From contig DDTN01000038.1 of NCBI GenBank assembly GCA_002344355.1, positions 1-47,069 of the forward strand: a stretch of 47,069 nucleotides of DNA, written 5' to 3'. The DNA is from Proteobacteria bacterium UBA2363. GTDB lineage: Bacteria > Pseudomonadota > Gammaproteobacteria > Xanthomonadales > UBA2363. Below, piece by piece: positions 40,851 to 47,069 of the stretch (the stretch's first letter is position 1; each line of letters opens with the position of its first letter). The notes beneath the pieces were generated by a model. That model was not told the DNA's origin, made no database searches, and saw only the letters and a program-made list of their open reading frames with translations. Made by a program: the position numbers and the translations under genes.

Positions 40851-41581
40851 GCGCCGCCGCAAGCGACCGCCTGCGCCTGGAGCCGGGCTGGAAGCGCGAG
40901 CTGGCGCCGCTGTTCGAGCGCGAGCCGATGCCGTCGCTGCGCGCCTTCCTGCGTGCCGAGCTGGCCGCCGGCAAGACCGTTTACCCGCCGCCCGGGAAGA
41001 TCTTCGCGGCGTTCGACGCGACCCCGTTCGACGCGGTGCGGGTGGTCATCCTCGGCCAGGATCCCTACCACGGACCCGGCCAGGCGCATGGCCTGGCCTT
41101 CTCGGTGCCACCGGGCATCCCGGTGCCGCCGTCGCTGCGCAACGTCCTGGCCGAGATCGCCAGCGACCTCGGCATTGCCCCGGCGGGGCACGGCTGCCTG
41201 ATGCACTGGGCGCGCCAGGGCGTGCTGCTCCTGAACGCGGTGCTGACCGTCGAGCGCGGCCGCGCCGGCGCCCACCAGGGCCGCGGCTGGGAGCAGTTCA
41301 CCGATGCCGTGATCGCGCGCCTGGACCAGCATCGCGAGCACCTGGTGTTCATGCTCTGGGGTTCGCCGGCGCAGGCCAAGGGGCGGCTGGTCGACGGCCG
41401 GCGCCACCTGGTCCTCAAGGCGCCGCACCCGTCGCCGCTGTCGGCGCACCGTGGCTTCTTCGGCTGCCGGCACTTCTCGCGCTGCAACGACTGGCTGCGG
41501 GAACATGGATCGCCGGCGATCGACTGGTCGCTGCCGGTGACGGCCGCCGGACCCGCCACGCCCGGACCCGTCGGAGACTGA
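40847..41581 (+). CDS. ung: Uracil-DNA glycosylase
   Basis: Base-excision repair enzyme that removes uracil from DNA, 244 residues. The water-activating motif GQDPYHGPGQAHGLAFSV (Asp near residue 71) and the DNA-intercalation motif HPSPLSAHRGFFGCRHFS (His near 193) are intact, as are LMHWARQGVLLLNAVLTV and HLVFMLWGSPAQAKG. The GTG start overlaps the ftsX stop codon; no other start fits. The C-terminal 20 residues are low-complexity (TAAGPATPGPVGD). Denitrifying growth deaminates DNA bases through nitrous species, but its position behind ftsX suggests constitutive expression. Confidence 0.96.
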   Translation: MSAAASDRLRLEPGWKRELAPLFEREPMPSLRAFLRAELAAGKTVYPPPGKIFAAFDATPFDAVRVVILGQDPYHGPGQAHGLAFSVPPGIPVPPSLRNVLAEIASDLGIAPAGHGCLMHWARQGVLLLNAVLTVERGRAGAHQGRGWEQFTDAVIARLDQHREHLVFMLWGSPAQAKGRLVDGRRHLVLKAPHPSPLSAHRGFFGCRHFSRCNDWLREHGSPAIDWSLPVTAAGPATPGPVGD

Positions 41582-41647
41582 CCGTCCGCGCGCCGGCGCG
41601 GCGCCGGCAGACCGGAACCGCATCCGCGCAGGCTGCGATGGAACGAC

Positions 41648-41673
41648 CCGGGCGCAGGACGTCCCGCGCCCGG
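41648..41673 (+). terminator. Possible terminator of ftsE-ftsX-ung
   Basis: An 8-bp stem (CCGGGCGC / GCGCCCGG), extended by two more pairs after one mismatch, lies 66 bp past the ung stop codon. It lacks a T-tract. Confidence 0.4.
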
Positions 41674-41763
41674 CGGCCGGCAAGTGTGCGCTCGCGCACG
41701 GTCGCGCCCTTCGCCCCGGGCGTAGTCTTGGTCGTCCCAATGCCACTCCGGGCACGCAGACAG

Positions 41764-42648
41764 ATGACCAGTTCCCGTCCAGCCGTCCACGTCGCCGGCG
41801 ACAGCCCCCGCATCCTCGTGGTCGACGGGTCCAAGGTCGTGCGCATGATGATCGGCAAGGTCCTGGCGCGGGACGTGCCCGATGCCCGGGTGGTCGCCTG
41901 CGGTTCCGGCGCCGAGGCCCTGCAGGCGCTGGAAGCCGGGCCGGTCGACCTGGTGATCACCGCGCTGCGCCTGCCCGACCTGGACGGCCAGGCCCTGGCG
42001 GCGCAGGTGCGCGCGCTGCCCGGCCAGCCGTTCATGCCCATCGTCGCGGTCAGCGGCGACGTCCAGGAGCGCCTGCTGGAGCGCAGCCTGGGCGACGACA
42101 TCACCGATTATTTCGACAAGTCGCTCGGCTACGAGGCGCTGGCCGCCTTCATCCGCGGCCATGTCGGCGGCCCGGACCCGTCCGGCGGCCAGGTGCTGTA
42201 CATCGAGGACAGCCGCGTCGTCGCCATGGCGACCCGGCGCATGCTGGAGCGGCACGGCCTGCGGGTCCAGCACGTGACCAGCGTCGAGGACGCCCTGGCG
42301 ATGCTGGAGACCGATCGCGCCCGTTCCGGACTGCCGGCCTGCGACCTGGTGCTCACCGACGTCTACCTCAAGGGCGGCATGACCGGCCACGACCTGCTGG
42401 GTCAGGTCCGCGGCGCCCTGGGCTGGGGGCGGGATCGCCTGCCGGTGCTGGTGATGACCGGCGACGAGAATCCGGCCAACCAGTCCGCCCTGTTGCGTGC
42501 CGGCGCCAACGACCTGGTCGAGAAGCCCATCGAGGAGCGCCTGCTGGTCACCAAGGTGCTGTTCCAGCTGCGCGTCGGCCGCCTGCTGCGGGCCCGCGCG
42601 GGCGGCGCACCGGCCAGCGCGCCGGCGGACGCGGCGCTGGCGGCCTGA
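41764..42648 (+). CDS. Response regulator with two receiver domains, the first degenerate
   Basis: 294 residues made of two CheY-like receivers and no output domain. Receiver 1 (about 15-135) has only Asp21 of the acidic pair (VVDGS), and the phosphorylation site is Ala67 (VITALRLPDLDG, where Asp is expected); Lys119 is kept. Receiver 2 (about 143-275) is complete: Glu148/Asp149 (IEDS), phospho-acceptor Asp199 (LVLTDVYLKGG), Thr232 and Lys254 (VEKPI). Only the second domain should be phosphorylated, with the first as a pseudo-receiver. No histidine kinase is adjacent, so it may serve a distant kinase or a chemotaxis-like system. An in-frame ATG at 41740 would add eight residues; neither start has a clear Shine-Dalgarno. 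Confidence 0.85.
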   Translation: MTSSRPAVHVAGDSPRILVVDGSKVVRMMIGKVLARDVPDARVVACGSGAEALQALEAGPVDLVITALRLPDLDGQALAAQVRALPGQPFMPIVAVSGDVQERLLERSLGDDITDYFDKSLGYEALAAFIRGHVGGPDPSGGQVLYIEDSRVVAMATRRMLERHGLRVQHVTSVEDALAMLETDRARSGLPACDLVLTDVYLKGGMTGHDLLGQVRGALGWGRDRLPVLVMTGDENPANQSALLRAGANDLVEKPIEERLLVTKVLFQLRVGRLLRARAGGAPASAPADAALAA

Positions 42649-42681
42649 GTCCGGGGGGCTGGGCTGGCCGGGCGACGACTC

Positions 42682-42702
42682 CGCGACGCGCGGCGCGTCG
42701 CG
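42682..42702 (+). terminator. Terminator hairpin after the response regulator
   Basis: A perfect 9-bp stem (CGCGACGCG / CGCGTCGCG) with a CGG loop lies 33 bp past the stop codon, without a T-tract. Confidence 0.5.
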
Positions 42703-42737
42703 CAGCACGGGTTCGTGCCGGGTCGGCGGGCCGGCGC

Positions 42738-42743
42738 TAGAAT
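42738..42743 (+). promoter_or_regulatory. Candidate -10 element of ampE
   Basis: TAGAAT, a good -10 match in such GC-rich DNA, is preceded by GC and lies 27 bp before the ampE ATG. No clear -35 is visible at 17 bp. Confidence 0.4.
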
Positions 42744-42770
42744 CCGGTCAATCGCCAAGACCGCCGGACC

Positions 42771-43661
42771 ATGACCCAGACCCTGATCGCCGTCCTCGTC
42801 GTGCTGGCGCTCAGCCACTATGCGCCCGAGTTCACCCGCGTCCGCCGCCACGACTGGTTGCCGCCCTGGGCGGAGCGCTGTCGTGGCCTCGTCCGGGAAG
42901 GCGCGCGGAGCGGCCCGGGCCTGCTCTGGGCGGCGCTCGGCCTGCCGCTGCTGGCGCTGGCGCTGGTCCAGGGACTGCTCGCCAATCCCGGCGTGCCGGC
43001 GTTGCTCTCCCTGCTGTTCGGCGCCGCCGCCCTGTTCTATGCCTGGGGGCCGCGCGACCTCGATCGCGATGTCGAACGCATCGCCGCCATGGCACCGGCC
43101 GAGCAGCCAGCCCAGGCCGCGGCGCGCCTCGGGCCGATGCCGCTGGCGCAATCCGGCGATGCCGCCGGCCTGGTCGCTGCCGCGGCGCAGCGGCGCTGGT
43201 TCGGCCCGCTGCTGTGGTTCGTGGTGCTGGGCGCCGTCGGCGCCGTCGGCTACCGCCTGCTGCAACTCGCCGCCGACGGGGACGTCGAGTCGCTGACCCC
43301 GGAGCAGCGGGCGGCAGCGGGCTGGCTTCGCGACCTGGTCGACTGGCCGGTGTCCCACCTGATGGTGCTGGCCCTGGCGGTTGCGACCGACTTCGACCAG
43401 GTGCTGGCGACCTGGAAGACGCGCACCGCCGCTGCAGGCGGCGCGCTGGCGATCGACCCAGGCCTGGTGCCGGCAGCAGCGCGCACCGCGGTACGCGCCG
43501 ACCTGGCCGAGGCGGGCGAGAGCGAACTGGCGACCGAGGGCGAGCCGGGCACTCCGGACGCCGCGCCGGTCCTGCGCGACGCCCTTGCCGTCATCCGCCG
43601 GGTGCTGGTGGTGTGGCTGAGCCTGCTGGCGCTGGCCGCGCTGGCCAGCCTGCTGGCCTGA
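42771..43661 (+). CDS. ampE: AmpE-like inner-membrane protein
   Basis: 296-residue membrane protein of the AmpE/CobD-like group. It has four hydrophobic segments: TLIAVLVVLALSHYAPEF at the N-terminus, about 50-95, RRWFGPLLWFVVLGAVGAVGYRLLQ in the middle, and the C-terminal VVWLSLLALAALASLLA. The RWFxPLLWFxxLGxxGAxxYR block is the best family marker. In enterobacteria and pseudomonads AmpE sits behind ampD and is tied to beta-lactamase induction; no ampD is present here. The similarity is moderate, so the resistance role is not assured. It is flanked by a terminator upstream and a separately translated lipoprotein gene downstream. Confidence 0.75.
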   Translation: MTQTLIAVLVVLALSHYAPEFTRVRRHDWLPPWAERCRGLVREGARSGPGLLWAALGLPLLALALVQGLLANPGVPALLSLLFGAAALFYAWGPRDLDRDVERIAAMAPAEQPAQAAARLGPMPLAQSGDAAGLVAAAAQRRWFGPLLWFVVLGAVGAVGYRLLQLAADGDVESLTPEQRAAAGWLRDLVDWPVSHLMVLALAVATDFDQVLATWKTRTAAAGGALAIDPGLVPAAARTAVRADLAEAGESELATEGEPGTPDAAPVLRDALAVIRRVLVVWLSLLALAALASLLA

Positions 43662-43768
43662 GCGGGGCCGGCGCGGTTCCGGCCAAGGAGCCGGCGCGGG
43701 CAGCGCCGTACCCGGTCCGGCCGCCCGGTTACCATGGCCGGCCGCACCGCTGTCTCCAAGGAGTCCCC

Positions 43769-44575
43769 ATGTCCCGGTTCCCCGCACGGATCGCCGTGTC
43801 CGCCCTGCTCGTCCTCGCCCTGTCCGCGTGCAGCTCGACGCCGCCCCGGCAGGCGGCGGCCGAGGGGACGCCGCCGTTCACCCTCGAACGTTTCCGTGAC
43901 GAGCAGAAGCTGGGCGAGGGCGTGCGCACGATCGTGCTGGACAACCCGTATGGCGAGATCCAGGTGCGCCAGACCCAGGCCGGCGCGATCGCCATCCAGG
44001 GCGTCGAGCAGCGGATCGGGGAGACGCCCCGGACCGCCCGGATCGAATGGTTCGAGGAGGACACGCGCCAGGGCGTGCGCATCCGCTACGCCGAGCACGA
44101 TCCGGAGACGCCCGCCAATCCCAGGCTGGGCCGCGTCGACCTGTACGCCTTCGTGCCGCCCGGGTTGCGTGTCGAGCTGCGCAGCGACTTCGGCGCCATC
44201 GTGGTACGGCGCATCGACGACGAAGTGGTCGCGCGCAGCCGCGCCGGTTCGATCACGGTGGCCGCGCGTGGCGCCATGGACCTGGAGAGCACCGAAGGCC
44301 AGGTCCGCGCCTGGACCATGAGCGCCGACTGGAGCGGGCCGGTCCGGCTGGTCGCCGGCGGCGGCGTCCTGGTCGACGTGCCCCTGTTCCTGCCGCTCGA
44401 CCTCCAGGCCAGCGCGGTGGACGGCATCCGCGCCGACTTCGAGATCGCCAGCCTCGTGCAGGGCGCCGACGGCCGCTGGCAGGCCCGGCACCGGATCGGG
44501 GAGGCCACCATACCCCTGCGCATCGAGAGCGGTGCCGACATCACCCTGCAGGGCGTGACCGTGCGCCGTCGGTGA
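43769..44575 (+). CDS. Uncharacterised lipoprotein, DUF4097-like beta-solenoid
   Basis: 268 residues with a type II signal peptide (MSRFPARIAVSALLVLALSAC) and lipobox LSAC, so Cys21 should be lipidated. Residues after the lipobox (SSTPP) do not include an Asp at +2, which favours outer-membrane sorting. The mature protein is a run of short beta strands (IQVRQTQAGAIAIQG, VELRSDFGAIVVRRIDDEVVARSRAGSITVAA, ADITLQGVTVRR), the pattern of DUF4097/putative-adhesin domains. AAGGAG precedes the ATG with 5-bp spacing. Function is unknown; a cell-envelope stress or surface role is a guess. Confidence 0.75.
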   Translation: MSRFPARIAVSALLVLALSACSSTPPRQAAAEGTPPFTLERFRDEQKLGEGVRTIVLDNPYGEIQVRQTQAGAIAIQGVEQRIGETPRTARIEWFEEDTRQGVRIRYAEHDPETPANPRLGRVDLYAFVPPGLRVELRSDFGAIVVRRIDDEVVARSRAGSITVAARGAMDLESTEGQVRAWTMSADWSGPVRLVAGGGVLVDVPLFLPLDLQASAVDGIRADFEIASLVQGADGRWQARHRIGEATIPLRIESGADITLQGVTVRRR

Positions 44576-44653
44576 GGCGGGTCACTGTTAACGGCGCCGT
44601 GTCTGTGCTATCAGTGCGCTCCCGCAAACTGTCCATCACTCCCGGGAGGGGTC

Positions 44654-47069
44654 GTGAATCTCGTGAAATCCCTGCTGGCCGTCGGCATCGCCGCGGCCGT
44701 TTTCCTGTCTGCGCCGGCCACGGCGACGCAGGAGCATTCCCCTGAAGGCGCCCTCAAGGCGCAGACCGAATCCACCACGTCGGAGTTCCTCGGCACCGTC
44801 TATCCCGAGGTGCTGACCATCGACGTCCACAACGATCCGGTCGGCCTGGAATGGCAGCCGGGCGACCCGGTGCGCGAGATCCCGCGCCAGCACTGGGCCG
44901 ACCCGCGCGTGCTGAGCGCCAACGAGAAGCTGCCGGTCAACACGCCGCAGGCCGACCCGCTGGTCGCGCGCCAGCAGGCGTACGACGCCGCCAACGGTCC
45001 GCGCGGTGGCGGCTTCACCGTGCCCGAGTTCAACTTCGACGGCGCCCCGGGCACGACCTTCCCGCCCGACCCGACCGGCGATGTCGGCACCACCCAGTAC
45101 GTGCAGGCGGTGAACGCTTCCGGCGGAACCCGCGTGCGCGTCTACAACAAGACCACCGGCGCGCTGGAGGCCAACTTCATCCTGGCCAGCACCCTGCAGG
45201 GCACCACGCCCTGCAACGCCGGCCTGGGCGATCCGATCGTCCTGTTCGACACCATCGCCAACCGCTGGGTGCTCACCGAGTTCTCGCCGCAGGCCGGCCG
45301 CGCGCTGTGCGTGTACGTCAGCGCCAACGACAACGCCGCCAACACCGCCGTCGGCAACTGGTCGCGCTACACCTTCGTGATGCCGTCGTTCCCGGACTAT
45401 CCGAAGTACGGCGTCTGGACCGACGCCTACTACGTCACCGCCAACGAGGGCGGCACCAGCGGCGCCCGTCCGGTCTACGCCTTCGAGCGCAACCAGATGC
45501 TGGCCGGCCAGCCGGCCCGCTTCGTGCGCATCACCGTGCCCAACCTGGCCGGTTTCGGCTTCCAGCTGCTGACCCCGGCGCACTTCGTCGGCCAGGATCT
45601 GCCGCCGACCGGCGCGCCCGGCATCTTCATGCGCCACCGCGACGACGAGGCGCACAACGCCGGCAGCAACAATCCCGCCCAGGACTTCCTGGAGCTGTGG
45701 CAGCTCAGCATGAACTGGGCGCCGAACCCGCCGGTCGGCACGCTGACCCCGGTGTTCCAGGTGCCGGTCGCCGAGTTCAACTCGCGCATCAACGGCCTGA
45801 CCGCGTTCAACGCCTTCGCCCAGCCGTCCGGCCAGCGCCTGGACCCGCTGCGCGAGCCGATCATGAACGTGCTGATGTACCGCAACTTCGGCAGCCATGA
45901 GTCGCTGGTCGGCAACCTGGTCACCAACACCTCGACCGACCCGCAGATCCGCGGTGCGATCCGCTGGTTCGAGCTGCGCCGTTCCGGCAGCACCGCCAAT
46001 ACCGCCTGGCAGCTCTACCAGGAAGGTACGTACGCGCCGACCGATGCCGGCGGCAACATCGACCGCTGGATGGCGGGTTCGGGTGTGGACTCGGCGGGCA
46101 ACATCGCCATGGCCTACAGCGTGGTGCGCCAGAACCCCGCCATCTTCGCCGGCCTGCGCTACGTCGGCCGACTGGCCTCCGATCCGCTGGGCGTGATGAC
46201 CACGGGCGAGACCTCGCTGGTCGAAGGTACCCGCAACCAGCCCCAGGAACGCTGGGGCGACTACCACCAGATGGGCATCGATCCGGTCGACGGCTGCACC
46301 TTCTGGTTCACCGGCGAGTACATGGGCCCGACCGGCAACACCAACGACACCCGGGTGGCCAGTTTCCGCCACGACGAGTGCGGCGAGCCCAGCTTCACGC
46401 TGGCCGCCAGCCTGTCGCAGGCCTCGATCTGCGCCGCCGCGCCGCCGGTCGCCGCGCCCGCCATCCAGATCAACGTCGGTTCGGTCTCCGGCTTCACCGA
46501 CCCGGTTGCGCTGTCGTTCAACCCGGCCCTGCCGACCGGCATCAGCGGCACGCTGACCCCGAACTCGGTGAACCCGCCCGGCAGTTCCGCGCTGGCCCTG
46601 ACCGTCAACGCCGGGGTGTCCCCGGGAGCGAACACGGTCACCGTGCAGGGCGCGTCGGGTGCGATCACCAAGACCACCGACGTGGTCCTGAACGTGGCCA
46701 CCGCCGCGCCCGGCACGCCGACCCCGGTCAGCCCGGCCAACAACGCCGGCAACGTCATCCTGCAGCCGACCCTGAGCTGGAGCGCCGCAAGCCAGGGCGT
46801 GGACTACGTGGTCGAGGTCGCCAGCGACGCCGGCTTCAACACCATCGTGTTCACCGGCAACGTCAGCAACGGCACCAGCGTCGCGGTGACCGCGCCGCTG
46901 AACTCCAACACCACCTACTGGTGGCGCGTGCGTGCCGCCAACATCTGCGGCAACGGCAGCAACTCGCAGGTGTTCAGCTTCACCACCCAGCCGGCCCCGG
47001 GCGACTGCGCCCCCGGCGCGACCGCGTTCGACGTGTTCAGCGAGAACTTCTCCGGCGGCCTGGGCGGCT
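44654..47069 (+). CDS. Large secreted multidomain protein (3' end missing)
   Basis: The frame is open from a GTG preceded by GGGAGG to the window end: 805 codons and counting. A signal peptide (MNLVKSLLAVGIAAAVFLSAPATA) is followed by a large domain (about 30-590) with PPDPTGDVGTTQYVQAVN, DPIVLFDTIANRWVLTEFS and QERWGDYHQMGIDPVDGCTFWFTGEYM. This kind of sequence occurs in big exoproteins of Xanthomonadales and myxobacteria and is probably a beta-propeller. A putative Ig-like segment (about 595-680) precedes a fibronectin type III-like domain (about 690-780: TPVSPANNAGNVILQPTLSW, TTYWWRVRAAN). The last visible residues (FSENFSGGLGG) look like the start of a further C-terminal module. Export by the type II system is conceivable. 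Function is unknown. Confidence 0.75.
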   Translation, partial: MNLVKSLLAVGIAAAVFLSAPATATQEHSPEGALKAQTESTTSEFLGTVYPEVLTIDVHNDPVGLEWQPGDPVREIPRQHWADPRVLSANEKLPVNTPQADPLVARQQAYDAANGPRGGGFTVPEFNFDGAPGTTFPPDPTGDVGTTQYVQAVNASGGTRVRVYNKTTGALEANFILASTLQGTTPCNAGLGDPIVLFDTIANRWVLTEFSPQAGRALCVYVSANDNAANTAVGNWSRYTFVMPSFPDYPKYGVWTDAYYVTANEGGTSGARPVYAFERNQMLAGQPARFVRITVPNLAGFGFQLLTPAHFVGQDLPPTGAPGIFMRHRDDEAHNAGSNNPAQDFLELWQLSMNWAPNPPVGTLTPVFQVPVAEFNSRINGLTAFNAFAQPSGQRLDPLREPIMNVLMYRNFGSHESLVGNLVTNTSTDPQIRGAIRWFELRRSGSTANTAWQLYQEGTYAPTDAGGNIDRWMAGSGVDSAGNIAMAYSVVRQNPAIFAGLRYVGRLASDPLGVMTTGETSLVEGTRNQPQERWGDYHQMGIDPVDGCTFWFTGEYMGPTGNTNDTRVASFRHDECGEPSFTLAASLSQASICAAAPPVAAPAIQINVGSVSGFTDPVALSFNPALPTGISGTLTPNSVNPPGSSALALTVNAGVSPGANTVTVQGASGAITKTTDVVLNVATAAPGTPTPVSPANNAGNVILQPTLSWSAASQGVDYVVEVASDAGFNTIVFTGNVSNGTSVAVTAPLNSNTTYWWRVRAANICGNGSNSQVFSFTTQPAPGDCAPGATAFDVFSENFSGGLGG

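Noticed and set aside
1..47069. CRISPR arrays, IS elements, prophage genes, rRNA and riboswitches
   Set aside because: No spaced direct repeats, transposase motifs, phage genes or conserved RNA domains were recognised on either strand.

Overview
The window comes from a very GC-rich gammaproteobacterium, most likely a member or close relative of the Xanthomonadales (Lysobacterales). The evidence is the divergent rhlB / trxA-rho arrangement, a RhlB with a long Arg/Gly-rich tail, a Ser/Thr kinase carrying TPRs, the frequent GTG/TTG starts and the high GC in all codon positions. No IS element, phage gene, CRISPR array, rRNA or tRNA gene was found. The taxonomic statement is an inference from gene content.

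Layout. 1-9.1 kb: an S9 peptidase and aidB on the minus strand, a large membrane-anchored ankyrin protein on plus, and a GT-C-type membrane glycosyltransferase on minus. 9.2-13.1 kb: rho and trxA on minus, rhlB divergent on plus. 13.1-20.8 kb: type II secretion genes gspC-gspD-gspE, an ABC exporter, then gspF. 20.9-39.1 kb: a minus-strand denitrification/NO block with nirS, azurin, a YbaN-like protein, a Cds1/cysteine-synthase-like PLP enzyme, a group II PLP decarboxylase, a SirB2-like protein, nnrS, then (after a kinase and a small plus-strand gene) quinol-type norB and an Fnr regulator. A TonB-dependent receptor diverges from nirS. 39.2-47.1 kb: ftsE-ftsX-ung, a double-receiver response regulator, ampE, a lipoprotein, and a large secreted protein cut by the window end.

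Main result. Six places in the denitrification block carry the same Fnr/Dnr-type palindrome, CTGAYC-NN-GRTCA(G/A). They lie upstream of nirS, the TonB receptor, azurin, the Cds1-like gene, nnrS and norB. In every case a -10-like hexamer sits 32-33 bp from the box centre, the geometry of class II Fnr promoters. An Fnr protein with all four [4Fe-4S] cysteines and an ETVSR recognition helix is encoded directly upstream of norB.

The nitrite-to-N2O core therefore consists of a NirS with an extra N-terminal cytochrome c domain, azurin as likely electron carrier, quinol NOR and NnrS. It appears co-regulated with genes not normally listed as denitrification genes: a Cds1-like enzyme plus a DUF454 membrane protein, a PLP decarboxylase plus a SirB2-like protein, and a haem/iron-type TonB receptor. 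This set, possibly a sulfide/amine-linked NO-protection module, is the best candidate for an undescribed system. The nnrS and cds1 promoters place the transcription start on or next to the ATG and neither gene has a Shine-Dalgarno sequence, so both are probably leaderless.
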